Assembly (NCBI RefSeq): GCF_021582875.1
Contig: NZ_CP091138.1
Span: 248,001-312,000, forward strand
Direction: 5' to 3'
Length of the DNA: 64,000 nt
Origin: Microbacterium sp. KUDC0406
Lineage (GTDB): Bacteria; Actinomycetota; Actinomycetes; Actinomycetales; Microbacteriaceae
In this document: positions 40,673-50,916 of the stretch, piece after piece
Layout of the letters: the number at the start of each line of letters is the position of its first letter
How positions within the stretch are numbered: the first letter of the stretch is position 1
Translations under genes and position numbers: made by a program
The notes under the pieces: generated by a model
The model's input: the letters and a program-made list of their open reading frames with translations, nothing else
What the model was told of the DNA's origin: nothing
Databases searched by the model: none

Positions 40673-41452
40673 TTACCCGAACCGCCCCGACACGTAGTCC
40701 TCGGTCGCCTGCACCGAGGGGGTGGTGAAGATCGTCGCGGTGTCGTCGTACTCGATGAGCTTGCCCGGCTTGCCGGTGCCGGCGATGTTGAAGAAGGCGG
40801 TGCGGTCGGACACCCGGCTCGCCTGCTGCATGTTGTGCGTCACGATCACGACCGTGTACTCGTTCTTCAGCTCGCCGATGAGCTCCTCGATCGCGTAGGT
40901 CGAGATCGGGTCGAGGGCGGAGCACGGCTCGTCCATGAGGATCACCTCGGGTGAGACCGCGATCGCGCGGGCGATGCACAGACGCTGCTGCTGGCCACCG
41001 GAGAGGCCGGACCCGGGCTTGTCGAGGCGGTCCTTGACCTCGTTCCACAGGTTCGCGCCCACCAGAGAGCGCTCTACCAGCGCGTCCTCGTCCGACCGCG
41101 ACATCCGCTTGTTGTTGAGCTTCACGCCCGCGAGCACGTTCTCCTTGATCGACATCGTCGGGAACGGGTTCGGGCGCTGGAACACCATCCCCACCTGGCG
41201 ACGCACCAGCACCGGGTCGACGCCCGGGGCGTACAGGTCGCGGCCATCCAGCAGCACCTCGCCCTCGACACGCGCACCGGGGATGACCTCGTGCATGCGG
41301 TTCAGGGTGCGCAGGAAGGTCGACTTGCCGCATCCGGACGGGCCGATGAAGGCGGTCACGCTGCGCGGCTGGATGTCGAGGGAGACGCCCTCGACGGCGA
41401 GGAAGTCGCCGTAGTAGACGTTCAGGTCGTTGACTTCGATGCTCTTGGACAT
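40673..41452 (-). CDS. pstB: Phosphate ABC transporter ATPase
   Basis: A 259-aa ATPase at the inner face of the membrane. Walker [36 protein letters not shown], signature [14 protein letters not shown], Walker [17 protein letters not shown], and [10 protein letters not shown] are all standard PstB. It is the last gene of pstSCAB. Confidence 0.97.
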   Translation of the reverse strand: MSKSIEVNDLNVYYGDFLAVEGVSLDIQPRSVTAFIGPSGCGKSTFLRTLNRMHEVIPGARVEGEVLLDGRDLYAPGVDPVLVRRQVGMVFQRPNPFPTMSIKENVLAGVKLNNKRMSRSDEDALVERSLVGANLWNEVKDRLDKPGSGLSGGQQQRLCIARAIAVSPEVILMDEPCSALDPISTYAIEELIGELKNEYTVVIVTHNMQQASRVSDRTAFFNIAGTGKPGKLIEYDDTATIFTTPSVQATEDYVSGRFG

Positions 41453-41480
41453 ATCGGGATCCTTGTCTGAGAAGGTACGC

Positions 41481-42572
41481 TCAGCGGCCCTTGGCCGGGG
41501 CGAAGAAGCGGGCGATGAGGCGGGCGATGAGGTTGAGCGCCATGACGATGAGTATCAGGACGAGCGCGGCGGCCCATGCCCTGTTCACGTACGCCTCGGG
41601 CGGGATGCCCTGGTTCATGTACTGCGTGTAGACGAACACCGGCAGGGTCATCATGCGGCCGTCGAACAGGTTGTAGTTCATCGATGCGGTGAATCCGGCG
41701 GTGATCAGCAGCGGTGCGGTCTCGCCGATGACGCGGGCGATCGCCAGCATGACGCCGGTGACGATGCCGGCGATCGACGTCGGCAGCACGACCTTCAGGA
41801 TCGTCAGCCACTTCGGCACGCCCAGCGCGTAGGACGCCTCGCGCAGCTCGTTCGGCACGAGGCGCAGCATCTCCTCACTGGAGCGGACCACGACCGGAAC
41901 CATCAGCACGGCCAGCGACAGCGCGCCCATGATGCCGAGCCGGATGCCGGGTCCCATGATCAGAGCGAACAGGGCGTAGATGAACAGGCCGGCGACGATC
42001 GACGGGATGCCGGTCATCACGTCCACGAGGAACGTGATGCCGCGCGCGAGGCGACCGCGGCCGTACTCGACGAGGTAGATCGCGGTGAGCAGGCCGATCG
42101 GGATGGAGATCACGGCCGCTGCCAGGGTGATCTCGACCGTGCCCATGATCGCGTGCAGCGCGCCGCCGCCCTCGCCGACCACGTTGCGCATGGAGTTGGT
42201 GAAGAACTCCGCCGACAGCCCTTTGACGCCGTTCTCGATGACCGTGATCGACACGGAGATCAGCGGCACCATCGCGAGCAGGAAGGCCCCGCTGACAAGG
42301 CCGGTGACGACCCGATCGGTGGCCTTGCGTCGGCCCTCGACGAGTGACGAGATCACGGCGACGAGCACGATGTAGAGCAGCGCGGCGACGATCAGTGCAC
42401 CGGCGATGCTGAACCCGTCGCCGCTGATGGCGACCACGCCGAACACCGCGCCCGAGACGACGAGGGAGAGACCGAGCAGGGCCCATGGCGCCCAGGAGGG
42501 CAGGTGTCCGTTGGTGATGCGCAGGGCGGCCGGCGCCGGGGCGACGGGCGGGGGAGTGGCGGTGAGGGTCAT
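41481..42572 (-). CDS. pstA: Phosphate ABC transporter permease PstA
   Basis: A 363-aa protein with six helices plus an N-terminal extension of about 90 residues with two further hydrophobic stretches ([32 protein letters not shown]). The BPD loop reads [27 protein letters not shown]. The long N-terminus is usual in actinobacteria. It starts 1 nt after the pstC stop. Confidence 0.95.
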   Translation of the reverse strand: MTLTATPPPVAPAPAALRITNGHLPSWAPWALLGLSLVVSGAVFGVVAISGDGFSIAGALIVAALLYIVLVAVISSLVEGRRKATDRVVTGLVSGAFLLAMVPLISVSITVIENGVKGLSAEFFTNSMRNVVGEGGGALHAIMGTVEITLAAAVISIPIGLLTAIYLVEYGRGRLARGITFLVDVMTGIPSIVAGLFIYALFALIMGPGIRLGIMGALSLAVLMVPVVVRSSEEMLRLVPNELREASYALGVPKWLTILKVVLPTSIAGIVTGVMLAIARVIGETAPLLITAGFTASMNYNLFDGRMMTLPVFVYTQYMNQGIPPEAYVNRAWAAALVLILIVMALNLIARLIARFFAPAKGR

Positions 42573-42573
42573 G

Positions 42574-43518
42574 TCAGTTGGCTCCCGAGAATTCCTTGCG
42601 GCGGTTCACGATCCAGCGGGCGGCGGCGTTCACGAGGAATGTGACCACGAACAGGATGAGGCCGGTCGCGATCAGAACGTTCACGCTGACGCCGTACGCC
42701 TCGGGGAAGGTCTGCGCGATGTTCGCCGGGATGGTGTTGGGGTTCTGTGCCGTGAGCAGGCGCCAGGTGATGCCGCCCGAGGCGGACAGCACCATGGCGA
42801 CGGCCATGGTCTCGCCGAGCGCGCGTCCCAGTCCCAGCATCGCGGCCGAGACGATGCCGCCACGGGCGAAGGGGAGCACCGCCATGCGGATCATCTCCCA
42901 GCGCGTGGCGCCGAGGGCCAGAGCGGCCTCCTCGTGCAGCGGCGGGGTCTGCAGGAAGATCTCGCGGCAGATCGCGGTCATGATCGGCAGCACCATCACG
43001 GCCAGCACGATCGCGGCGGTGAGGATGCTGCGCCCGGACGGGTTGCCGTCGAACAGCGGGATCCAGCCCATGTTCTGGTTCAGCCAGGTGTACACCGGCA
43101 GGGCGGCGGGCGCGAGCACCGCGATGCCCCAGATGCCGAAGACGACCGACGGCACGGCGGCGAGCAGGTCGACGATGTAGCCGAGCCCCTGTGCGAGACG
43201 ACGCGGCGCGTAGTGCGAGATGAACAGGGCGACGGCGATCGACAGCGGCACCGCGAACAGCAGCGCGAGGGCAGCGGCCCAGACCGTGCCGAACGCGAGG
43301 GGGGCGACGTAGCCCCAGAAGTCCGTCTTGAGGATCGTCGCGTCCTCGGGGGTCGCGATCAGACCGGGGACGGACTGCACGACGAGGAAGACCGCGACGG
43401 CCGCCAGGGTGACGAGGATCATCGACCCGGCGAACAGGGCGCTACCGGCGAACCAGCGGTCCCCTGGCCGCTGCTTCGCGGTCTCCGCCGGTGCGGCGGC
43501 CTTCGCGGTGGTGGTCAT
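42574..43518 (-). CDS. pstC: Phosphate ABC transporter permease PstC
   Basis: A 314-aa permease with six helices. VPSVVFGIWGIAVLAP, TAICREIFLQTPPLHEEAALAL and the BPD loop ending ALGATRWEMIRMAVLP are typical of PstC. It lies between pstS and pstA. Confidence 0.96.
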   Translation of the reverse strand: MTTTAKAAAPAETAKQRPGDRWFAGSALFAGSMILVTLAAVAVFLVVQSVPGLIATPEDATILKTDFWGYVAPLAFGTVWAAALALLFAVPLSIAVALFISHYAPRRLAQGLGYIVDLLAAVPSVVFGIWGIAVLAPAALPVYTWLNQNMGWIPLFDGNPSGRSILTAAIVLAVMVLPIMTAICREIFLQTPPLHEEAALALGATRWEMIRMAVLPFARGGIVSAAMLGLGRALGETMAVAMVLSASGGITWRLLTAQNPNTIPANIAQTFPEAYGVSVNVLIATGLILFVVTFLVNAAARWIVNRRKEFSGAN

Positions 43519-43554
43519 CGAGGGCTCCTCGGGTGTGAGTCGGTCTGTGTGCCT

Positions 43555-43594
43555 GCGGCGGCCCGGCAGCGCAGGTGCGCTGCCGGGCCGCCGC
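43555..43594 (-). terminator. Hairpin between pstS and pstC
   Basis: Arms 43555-43572 and 43577-43594 pair perfectly over 18 bp with a 4-nt loop. Placed directly after pstS, it probably stops part of transcription or protects the pstS message, giving more PstS than permease. Confidence 0.75.
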
Positions 43595-43600
43595 GGTGGA

Positions 43601-44707
43601 TCACTTGGTGACGATCAGGTCGACCGCGGCCTGGGCCTTGGTGCGCAGGTCGTCGGAGATGGGGGCGCTGCCGGATGCCTCGGCGGCGGCCTTCTGGCCG
43701 TCGGCGCTGATCGCGACGTCGAAGAACCCCTTCACCAGCGCGGCCTTGGCCGGGTCGGCGTACTCCTCGCAGCCGATCAGGTAGCTGACCAGGACGATCG
43801 GGTAGACGCCGTCCTTGTCGGAGGTGCGGTCCAGCTTGATCGCCAGGTCGCCGTCGGTGCGGCCCTCCTCGAGCGGCGACTCGTCGACGATGGCGGCGGC
43901 GGCCTCGGGCGAGTAGCCGACGAACTTGTCGCCGACCTTGACGGAGACGGTGCCGAGGTCGCCGGCGCGCGAGGCGTCCGCGTAGCCGATGGTGCCCTTG
44001 CCGCCCTCGACGGCCTGCACGACGCCCGAGGTGCCCTGGGCGGCCTCGCCGGCCTTGATCGGCCACTCCTCGACGGAGCCGTGGGTCCAGGCATCCGGAG
44101 CAGCAGCGGAGAGGTAGTCGGTGAAGTTGCCCGTGGTGCCGGACTTGTCGGCGCGGTGCACGGGGTTGATGGCCAGGTCGGGCAGCGTCGCGTCGGGGTT
44201 GGTGGCGACGATCGCCGGGTCGTTCCACTTCGTGATCGTGCCGGCGAAGATGCCGGCGAGGGCCTTCGGGTCGAGGTCGAGCTCGTCGACGCCCTCGACG
44301 TTGAAGATCACGGCGATCGGCGAGATGTAGGCCGGGACCTCGATGATCGGGGAGTCGGCGGCGCAGCCGGTGAACTCCATCGAGGACAGCTCGTCGGTCT
44401 TGAACGCGCGGTCGGAGCCGGCGAAGGCGTAGGCGCCGGCGGCGAACGACTCGCGCCCGGTGCCGGAGCCCTGCGGGTCGTAGTCGACGGTCACGTCGGG
44501 GTTCGAGGTCTGGAACGCCTTGGTCCAGGCCGAGATGGCGACTTCCTGCGAGGTCGCGCCGCCGCCGACCAGGTTGCCGCTGAGCGACGACTCCTTCGGC
44601 GCGTCCGAGGAACCGGGCGCGGCGCCCTCGTTCGCGGCACAGCCGGCGAGGGAGAGAGCGGCGATGGCGCCGACGGCGCCGATTCGAGCGATGCGGGAGA
44701 TCTTCAC
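43601..44707 (-). CDS. pstS: Phosphate-binding lipoprotein PstS
   Basis: A 368-aa secreted binding protein anchored by lipid. It starts VKISRIARIG at GTG 44707 with signal LAGC (lipid Cys about residue 23). Phosphate-binding segments are GGGATSQEVAISAW, DPQGSGTGRESF, GSDRAFKTDE, and HRADKSGTTGNFTDYL. It is the first gene of the pst operon, behind a PHO box. Confidence 0.95.
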   Translation of the reverse strand: MKISRIARIGAVGAIAALSLAGCAANEGAAPGSSDAPKESSLSGNLVGGGATSQEVAISAWTKAFQTSNPDVTVDYDPQGSGTGRESFAAGAYAFAGSDRAFKTDELSSMEFTGCAADSPIIEVPAYISPIAVIFNVEGVDELDLDPKALAGIFAGTITKWNDPAIVATNPDATLPDLAINPVHRADKSGTTGNFTDYLSAAAPDAWTHGSVEEWPIKAGEAAQGTSGVVQAVEGGKGTIGYADASRAGDLGTVSVKVGDKFVGYSPEAAAAIVDESPLEEGRTDGDLAIKLDRTSDKDGVYPIVLVSYLIGCEEYADPAKAALVKGFFDVAISADGQKAAAEASGSAPISDDLRTKAQAAVDLIVTK

Positions 44708-44770
44708 TGTGGATCCGTTCGATCGTGGGTGGGTTTCGGGCCCGGTGCAGGGCACACAGTGACGTTAGGA

Positions 44771-44816
44771 GCGACGGTTAACGAGACTGTCCCGTGCGGG
44801 TGAACGGAAGGTGAAC
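44771..44816 (-). promoter_or_regulatory. PHO box upstream of pstS
   Basis: On the minus strand, GTTCACC is repeated exactly 11 bp apart (44799-44805 and 44810-44816), the PhoP/RegX3 box spacing. Further down, CTCGTTAACCGTCGC (44771-44785) matches exactly a sequence upstream of ppk (48003-48017). Confidence 0.8.
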
Positions 44817-44850
44817 GGATGGCGGCGCCGAGAAGACGCCCCGCGTGAAA

Positions 44851-45813
44851 TCAGACCTGCGGGTCGTGCGTCTCGATCGAGATGATCCCGGATCCGGGAT
44901 TGGTCGCCGAGAGATGGACGACCGAGAACGCGCCCACCTCGAGCGCGCTCGCGCTGGCGACGTACGAGCCCTGCATGGTCGCGGTGGCGAGGGCGATCTC
45001 CGACAGGATGCCGGGAAGCACGGGCCCGTGACTGCAGATCACGGCCGCCTCGCGCAGGCGCACGCGCTTGCCGATGACACCCCGGATGTCGTCGGCGCCC
45101 GCCTCCCAGGCATCCTGGCCGATGCGGTCGGTCTTCTTCGGCTTGATGCCGAGCGCTTTGGCGAGCGGCTTCACGGTTCGCACGCAGCGCACGGCGTCGC
45201 TGGTCACGATCTTCGCCACTCCGAACGCCTGCAGCGGGCCGACGATGGCCTTGGCCTGCGCCTCGCCCCGCCCGGTGAGGGGCCGCTCGACATCGGGGCC
45301 GGCCCAGTCCGCCCGCGCGACGGCCTTCCCGTGCCGCAGCGCGATCAGCGGGAAGGTGTGCAGTACGCCGTCGTCGACGAGCCGCGCGAAGTTGTCCAGG
45401 ATCTCGGTGTCCACCGGATAGCTCAGGTGCGCGCGGGCCTTCTTCAGGCTGACCCACTCGATGGCGGCGATCTCGTGGTTCGGCACGAACGTGGACGCCC
45501 TGATCGCGTCGTCTGTCGCCTCGGCGGCCCAGTAGTGCACGACCTTCTGCCGCTTGGGCTTGAGGAAGTAGCGGCTGACGCCGACCGGAACACCGAGCGA
45601 CACCCGGATGCCGGTCTCCTCCTGCACCTCGCGCACCGCGGTCTCGGCGAGAGTCTCGCCGGGATCGACCTTGCCCTTGGGAAGAGTGACGTCCTGGTAC
45701 TTGGTGCGGTGGATCAGCAGGATGCGCAGCTTGCCCTCGATCAGTCGCCACACGATGCATCCGGCCGCGTAGACGGCCTTGTCCGACGCCAGCGCGATCG
45801 TCGCCGGGATCAT
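44851..45813 (-). CDS. mutT1: Nudix plus histidine-phosphatase protein (MutT1-like)
   Basis: A 320-aa two-domain enzyme. The Nudix box is [23 protein letters not shown] (about residues 44-66; GX5EX7REUXEEXGU) and the C-terminal phosphoglycerate-mutase-like domain has [12 protein letters not shown] and [11 protein letters not shown]. Mycobacterial MutT1 removes oxidised nucleotides (8-oxo-GTP) and sits next to ppk, as here. It starts at ATG 45813, overlapping the ppk stop as ATGA. Confidence 0.88.
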   Translation of the reverse strand: MIPATIALASDKAVYAAGCIVWRLIEGKLRILLIHRTKYQDVTLPKGKVDPGETLAETAVREVQEETGIRVSLGVPVGVSRYFLKPKRQKVVHYWAAEATDDAIRASTFVPNHEIAAIEWVSLKKARAHLSYPVDTEILDNFARLVDDGVLHTFPLIALRHGKAVARADWAGPDVERPLTGRGEAQAKAIVGPLQAFGVAKIVTSDAVRCVRTVKPLAKALGIKPKKTDRIGQDAWEAGADDIRGVIGKRVRLREAAVICSHGPVLPGILSEIALATATMQGSYVASASALEVGAFSVVHLSATNPGSGIISIETHDPQV

Positions 45814-47975
45814 CGCACCGAACGCGGCCGCCGTCGCCGCTGGATCTGGATCATGGTCTCGTCCTGCAGGTCGGTGAGCGGATTGCCGTCGGAATCCTCG
45901 GTATGGCGCGTCCACACGCCCTCGGCGCCGAGATGCCACGAGTTCGTGCCGTCGTCCATCGCGCGGTCGAACAGCGTGATGAGCTCCTGCACGTGGGTCT
46001 CGCCGGTGACCCGCACCAGCGCTTCGACGCGGCGGTCGAGGTTGCGGTGCATCATGTCGGCGCTGCCGATGAAGACCTGCGGATCCCCGTCGTTGTGGAA
46101 CGTGAAGATCCGGGAGTGCTCCAGATAGCGGCCCAGGATGCTGCGCACCGTGATGTTGTCGCTCACACCGGGCAGGTCGACGCGCAGGCTGCAGATGCCG
46201 CGCACCCAGACGTCCACCTGCACGCCGGCCTGGCTGGCGCGGTAGAGCGCGTCGATGATCTGCTCGTCGACCATCGAGTTGACCTTGATGCGGATGCGTG
46301 CGGGTCTTCCCTGCTCGGCGTTCTTCCGCTCCCGGTCGATGTGTCGCAGAAGTCCCTTGCGCAGGTGCAGCGGCGCGACGAGCAGACGCTTGAACTTCTT
46401 CTCGATCGCGTAGCCGGACAGCTCGTTGAAGAGCCGGGTGAGGTCCCTGCCGACCTGCGGGTCGGCGGTGAACAGGCCGAAGTCCTCGTAGATGCGGCTC
46501 GTCTTGGGGTTGTAGTTGCCGGTGCCGACGTGCGAGTAGTACCGCAGCACGCCGTCCTCCTCGCGGATGACCAGCGCGAGCTTGCAGTGCGTCTTCAGCC
46601 CGACCAGGCCGTACACCACGTGCACGCCCGCCTTCTCGAGCTTGCGCGCCCAGACGATGTTGTTCGCCTCGTCGAAGCGCGCCTTCACCTCGACCAGGGC
46701 CAGCACCTGCTTGCCCGCCTCTGCCGCGTCGATGAGCGCCTGCACGATGGGGCTGTCGCCCGAGGTGCGGTAGAGGGTCTGCTTGATGGCGAGCACGTGC
46801 GGGTCGCGGGCGGCCTGCTCCAGGAACGCCTGCACGCTGGTGGCGAAGGATTCGTAGGGGTGGTGCACGAGCACGTCCGCCTTGCCGATCGCTTTGAACA
46901 CGTCGGGACGCTCGTTGCTGTCGCCGGGCTGGAACGCCACGGCGGTGGTCGGCACGTGCGGCGGGTACCGCAAGTCGGGCCGGTCGACGCGGGACAGGTC
47001 GAACAGCCCGCGCAGGTCGAGCGGGCCGGGCAGCCGGTAGACCTCCTGGCCCGTGATGTCGAGCTCCTTGAGCAGCAGCTCCAGGGTCACCTCGTCCATG
47101 TCGTCGGTGATCTCCAGGCGGATCGGGGGGCCGAACCGGCGCTTGAGCAGCTCGGCCTCGAGCGCCTGGATGAGGTTCTCGGACTCGTCCTCCTCGACCT
47201 CGACGTCCTCGTTGCGGGTGAGTCGGAAGGCGTGGTGGTCGAGCACCTCCATGCCCGGGAACAGGTCGCCGAGGTGATTGGCGATCAGCTCCTCGAGACG
47301 GATGAACCGCATGATCTCGCCGCTGCGGGGCACCGCGACGAAGCGCGGCAGCATCGGCGGCACCTTCAGACGCGCGAACTCCTGGCGTCCGGTGCGGGCG
47401 TTGCGGATCCGGATGGCGAGGTTGAGGGACAGGCCGGAGATGTACGGGAACGGATGCGCCGGATCGACGGCGAGCGGCATCAGCACCGGGAACACCTGGG
47501 CCTGGAAGTACTCGCCGAGCGCGTCGCGCTCGGCGTCGGTGAGATCATCCCACTCGGTGATCTCGATGCCGGAGTCGGCGAGGGCCGGCTTGACCTGCGT
47601 GGTCCACACGTCGGCGTGCCGCAGCTGCAGGGCGTGCGCCTCGGCGGAGATGTCGGCGAGCACGTCGGTGGGGGCGCGGCCGACGTTGGTCGGCACGGCG
47701 AGACCGGTGAGGATGCGGCGCTTGAGGCCGGCCACGCGGACCATGAAGAACTCGTCGAGGTTGCTCGCGAAGATCGCGAGGAAGTTCGCCCGCTCCAGCT
47801 CCGGGAGCGTCGGGTCCTCCGCCAGCTCCAGGACGCGCTGGTTGAACGCCAGCCAGCTCACCTCACGGTCGAGGTACCGATGATCGGGCAGCGATGAGTC
47901 GGGTTCCTCGATGGCGTCGAAGTCGTCGTCCTCGGCGTCGCCGAGCCCGGAGTCTGCCAGTAGGGGATCGATCAT
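45810..47975 (-). CDS. ppk: Polyphosphate kinase
   Basis: A 721-aa PPK1 that makes polyphosphate from ATP. It starts [17 protein letters not shown] at ATG 47975 after AAGGATG. N domain [19 protein letters not shown], catalytic [36 protein letters not shown], histidines in [15 protein letters not shown] and [11 protein letters not shown] (autophosphorylated His). The acidic N-terminus is long. Polyphosphate storage fits the nearby pst and glnR genes. Confidence 0.95.
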   Translation of the reverse strand: MIDPLLADSGLGDAEDDDFDAIEEPDSSLPDHRYLDREVSWLAFNQRVLELAEDPTLPELERANFLAIFASNLDEFFMVRVAGLKRRILTGLAVPTNVGRAPTDVLADISAEAHALQLRHADVWTTQVKPALADSGIEITEWDDLTDAERDALGEYFQAQVFPVLMPLAVDPAHPFPYISGLSLNLAIRIRNARTGRQEFARLKVPPMLPRFVAVPRSGEIMRFIRLEELIANHLGDLFPGMEVLDHHAFRLTRNEDVEVEEDESENLIQALEAELLKRRFGPPIRLEITDDMDEVTLELLLKELDITGQEVYRLPGPLDLRGLFDLSRVDRPDLRYPPHVPTTAVAFQPGDSNERPDVFKAIGKADVLVHHPYESFATSVQAFLEQAARDPHVLAIKQTLYRTSGDSPIVQALIDAAEAGKQVLALVEVKARFDEANNIVWARKLEKAGVHVVYGLVGLKTHCKLALVIREEDGVLRYYSHVGTGNYNPKTSRIYEDFGLFTADPQVGRDLTRLFNELSGYAIEKKFKRLLVAPLHLRKGLLRHIDRERKNAEQGRPARIRIKVNSMVDEQIIDALYRASQAGVQVDVWVRGICSLRVDLPGVSDNITVRSILGRYLEHSRIFTFHNDGDPQVFIGSADMMHRNLDRRVEALVRVTGETHVQELITLFDRAMDDGTNSWHLGAEGVWTRHTEDSDGNPLTDLQDETMIQIQRRRRPRSVR

Positions 47976-48002
47976 GGGTACATCCTTGCACCGACCGATG
48001 AC

Positions 48003-48017
48003 GCGACGGTTAACGAG
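48003..48017 (-). promoter_or_regulatory. GTTAACC element upstream of ppk, shared with pstS
   Basis: CTCGTTAACCGTCGC lies 28 bp before the ppk start and is identical over 15 bp to a site in the pstS upstream region. GTTAACC also occurs in the phoU upstream box. It is probably a phosphate-regulon site. Confidence 0.55.
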
Positions 48018-48023
48018 TGACAC

Positions 48024-48695
48024 TCACTCGTCCGAGGCATCCTCGTCGTAGACGTTGAAGCGGTAGCCGACGTTGCGGACGGTGCCGATGACCTGCTCGG
48101 CGTCGCCGAGCTTGGCGCGCAGGCGCCGCACATGCACATCGACGGTGCGGGTGCCGCCGAAGTAGTCGTAGCCCCACACCTCGCTGAGCAGCTGCTCGCG
48201 GGTGAACACCCTGGACGGGTGCGTGGCGAGGAAGTGCAGCAGCTGGAACTCCTTGTAGGTGAGGTCCAGCGGGCGGCCGTGCAGCTTGGCCGAGTACGAC
48301 TGCTCGTCGATCGTGATCCCGGATGCCTGAACGCGGACGGGCTCTGCGGATTCCGCGGCACGCCCCAGGGCGAGCCGGATCCGGGCGTCGACCTCGGCGG
48401 GGCCCGCCGAGGTCAGCAGGACGTCGTCGAATCCCCAGTCGGAGGCGATCGCCGGCATCCCGCCCTCGGTCACGACGAGCAGCAGCGGGGTGCGCTCGCC
48501 GGTGGTGCGCAGCAGTCGGCAGAGTGACTTCGACGCGGAGAGGTCGGTGCGGCCGTCCACGAGCAGCAGGTCGGCCTCCGGGGCGGTCAGCAGGTGGCCG
48601 GCATCCGCAGGATGCGGGCGCACGGAGTGGGTGAGGAACTCCAGTGCGGGCAGCACGGCGTCCGCATCGGAGGTCAGTACCAGCAACCGGGCCAC
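48024..48695 (-). CDS. glnR: GlnR-type nitrogen regulator (atypical OmpR family)
   Basis: A 223-aa regulator. The receiver part is degenerate ([58 protein letters not shown]), as in Streptomyces GlnR, which lacks the acidic pocket and is not phosphorylated normally. The winged helix has [20 protein letters not shown] and [17 protein letters not shown]. No partner kinase is adjacent. It controls nitrogen genes elsewhere in the genome. Confidence 0.85.
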   Translation of the reverse strand: MARLLVLTSDADAVLPALEFLTHSVRPHPADAGHLLTAPEADLLLVDGRTDLSASKSLCRLLRTTGERTPLLLVVTEGGMPAIASDWGFDDVLLTSAGPAEVDARIRLALGRAAESAEPVRVQASGITIDEQSYSAKLHGRPLDLTYKEFQLLHFLATHPSRVFTREQLLSEVWGYDYFGGTRTVDVHVRRLRAKLGDAEQVIGTVRNVGYRFNVYDEDASDE

Positions 48696-48735
48696 CTGCC
48701 CATGCTATTCAGTCTGAGGTGAGAGGATGTGACTC

Positions 48736-49029
48736 ATGACCGAACCAGCACTGGCGCCGCGGAACGCGTACCTCGGTGTGTACGTGGTGTGGGGCATCGC
48801 CGTCGTGGCCTCGATCGTGCTCGGCATCGTGCTCGACGAGGATGCTCGCGTGCCCTGGATGCTGGTGGCGTTCGGCATCGTCGTCCTGCTGTCCTTCGCC
48901 GTGCAGCTGTGGTTCGGCAGGGTCGAGGGATTCATCGTGCGGGTCTCCGCCAGCGTGATCGGCGCGCTGCTGATCATGGGCCTGATCTCGGTCGGCTTCG
49001 GCCTGGCCGCACTCGTCCCCGTCGCCTGA
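48736..49029 (+). CDS. Small integral membrane protein
   Basis: A 97-aa protein with three helices (YLGVYVVWGIAVVASIVLGI, WMLVAFGIVVLLSFAVQLWF, VIGALLIMGLISVGFGLAAL). The start ATG 48736 follows GAGGATG. It is divergent from glnR by 40 bp. The function is unknown. Confidence 0.75.
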   Translation: MTEPALAPRNAYLGVYVVWGIAVVASIVLGIVLDEDARVPWMLVAFGIVVLLSFAVQLWFGRVEGFIVRVSASVIGALLIMGLISVGFGLAALVPVA

Positions 49030-49065
49030 CCGCCGCGCCCGCGGGCGAGACGTTAGAGTGGAGGC

Positions 49066-49179
49066 ATGGACGTCGTCGCGCTCGAATTCTTCTTCCTCGG
49101 TCTGCTCGGCCTGGCGAGCCTCGCGATCGCATTCGTCTCGGTCGTGGTGCTGGTCAACCTGTTCCGCGGCCAGCGCTGA
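49066..49179 (+). CDS. 37-aa single-helix membrane protein
   Basis: ATG 49066 follows GTGGAGG at a good distance and opens a frame of 37 codons: MDVVALEFFFLGLLGLASLA, then IAFVSVVVLVNLFRGQR and TGA at 49177-49179. It is one long hydrophobic helix with a positive C-terminus, so the tail is probably cytoplasmic. It sits tightly between two genes on the same strand. I do not recognise it. Confidence 0.65.
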   Translation: MDVVALEFFFLGLLGLASLAIAFVSVVVLVNLFRGQR

Positions 49180-49186
49180 CCGGATC

Positions 49187-49780
49187 GTGTTCGATCTGCC
49201 CACAGACCTTCCCGCCGACCTGGTGCCGCTCTCGTGGCTGCTCGGCGTGTGGGAGGGCACGGGCGTCATCGACTACAGCGCGGGCGAGCGGCACCTGCAG
49301 GGCGAGTTCTCGCATCGCGTCAGCTTCAGCCATGACGGCGGCCCGTTCCTGAACTACGCGGCGACCGCGTCGTTCCTCGGCGGTGGCGCTCCCGTCCCGC
49401 TGCTCGCCGAGACCGGGTTCTGGCGCCTCGGTCGCACCCAGGGCGATTCCGACCCGGGGCCGGCGCTGCTGCCCCCGACGGCAGAGGGCGGAGTGCGCAC
49501 CGCCGCCGATGTCGAACAGCTTCGCACCGACCAGGGCTTCCCGCTCGAGGTGTCGCTCGTGCACTCCGACGGCGCGCTCGAGCTGTACCTCGGCCGCATC
49601 GACGGCCCGCGCATCGACATCGCCACCGACGCCGTCGTGCGCACCGCGGGTGCGAAGCCCTATGCCGCGGCGTCCCGCATGTACGGCCTGGTCGACGGGC
49701 ATCTGCTCTGGGCGTGGGACATCGCGGCGTTCGGCGCGCCGCTGGCCTCGCACGCCTCCGCGAGATTGGCGAAGGTATGA
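49187..49780 (+). CDS. Nitrobindin-like (FABP/THAP4 fold) heme-binding protein
   Basis: A 197-aa protein. WLLGVWEGTGVIDY is the GxWxGxG motif of the nitrobindin family (UPF0678), followed by EFSHRVSFSHDGGPFLNYAA, ETGFWRLG and LYLGRIDGPRIDIATDAV. The barrel binds ferric heme and can isomerise peroxynitrite in Mtb homologues. GTG 49187 is used (MFDLPTDLPADLVPLSWLLG). It overlaps ygfZ as ATGA. Confidence 0.85.
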   Translation: MFDLPTDLPADLVPLSWLLGVWEGTGVIDYSAGERHLQGEFSHRVSFSHDGGPFLNYAATASFLGGGAPVPLLAETGFWRLGRTQGDSDPGPALLPPTAEGGVRTAADVEQLRTDQGFPLEVSLVHSDGALELYLGRIDGPRIDIATDAVVRTAGAKPYAAASRMYGLVDGHLLWAWDIAAFGAPLASHASARLAKV

Positions 49781-50876
49781 ACCTCGACGTGTTCGCCGCC
49801 CTGCCCGGCGCGGTCCGCGACGGCAGCACGATCGGTCACTTCGGCGACCCGATCGGCGAGCAGCGCCGCCTGGCATCCGGCTCCGCCGTCGTGCCGCTCG
49901 GCGACCGAACCGTCATCGAGGTCGCGGGGAGGACCGGCTGACCTGGCTGGACTCGATCACCTCGCAGGCGCTCACGCAGCTGCGCCCCGGTGACAGCAGC
50001 GAGCTGTTCGTGCTCGACCCGCAGGGCCGCATCGAGCACGACGCCGGCGTCTTCGAGGACGGCTCTTCGGTGTGGCTGATCGCCGACTCCGGCGATGCCG
50101 AGGGGCTGGCGACCTGCCTGCAGCGGATGGTGTTCCGCTCGCGCGCCGTGGTCACGCTGCGTCCCGAGCTCTCGCTCGTCGGCTTCGTCGACGGTGGTTC
50201 GGCCGCTGGTGCCGTCTCGGCCGACGCCCCGAACGGCGTGCCCCTGGTGTGGGCCGACCCCTGGCAGCAGGTGCAGCCGGGCGGGTTCCAGTACTCGCAG
50301 GTGGCGGAGCATCCCGGAGCCGACCTGGCATGGCGGGTCGCGATCATGTCCGATCCGTCGTCGCTCGCCGCGGGAGACGTGGCCGGGGCGCTCGCCGCCG
50401 AGGCGCTGCGCATCGCGGCGTGGCGGCCCCGCTGGGCGTTCGAGGTCGACGAGAGGTCCATCCCGCACGAGGCCGACTGGATCCGCAGCGCGGTGCACCT
50501 GAACAAGGGCTGCTACCGCGGACAGGAGACCGTCGCGAAGGTGCACAACCTCGGGCATCCGCCCCGCCGTCTCGCGCTGCTGCAGCTGGACGGCAGCGAT
50601 GCGGTGCTGCCGGAACCGGGTGCGCCGGTGTTCGCCGGCGATGCCGAGGTCGGGCACGTGACCTCGTCGGCCCGGCACTATGAGGACGGCCCCATCGCGC
50701 TGGCGATCCTGTCTCGCCGAGCGCCGGTGGGCGACCTGGTCGTGCGTGCCGGCGGCGTCGACATCGCGGCCGCCCAGCAGGTGATCGTCCCGGCGGATGC
50801 CGGTGCCACCGCCGAGGTCCCGCGACTCACCCGCCTGTCCCGCCGCCCGGCCGGCCAGGACCCTCGCGGCGCCTGA
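49777..50876 (+). CDS. ygfZ: YgfZ/GcvT folate-binding protein, frameshifted near 49928
   Basis: ATG 49777 gives MNLDVFAALPGAVRDGSTIG, which stops early at 49939-49941. One extra G in the G-run at 49926-49929 restores VIEVAGEDRLTWLDSITSQ and the rest of the protein, including KGCYRGQETVAKVHNLGHPP, the YgfZ signature with its conserved Cys. The role is in Fe-S cluster assembly with folate. I infer a lost base. Confidence 0.83.
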
Positions 50877-50911
50877 GGGCGTAGCGAGGAGCGCAGCAGC
50901 ACCTCCGGTCG

Positions 50912-50916
50912 TTGAG
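50912..50916. repeat. Target-site duplication, left copy (TTGAG)
   Basis: TTGAG directly precedes the left inverted repeat; the partner is at 52571-52575. Confidence 0.75.

Noticed and set aside
43328..44803. Long plus-strand frame opposite pstS
   Set aside because: Gly/Asp/Arg-rich shadow of pstS/pstC.
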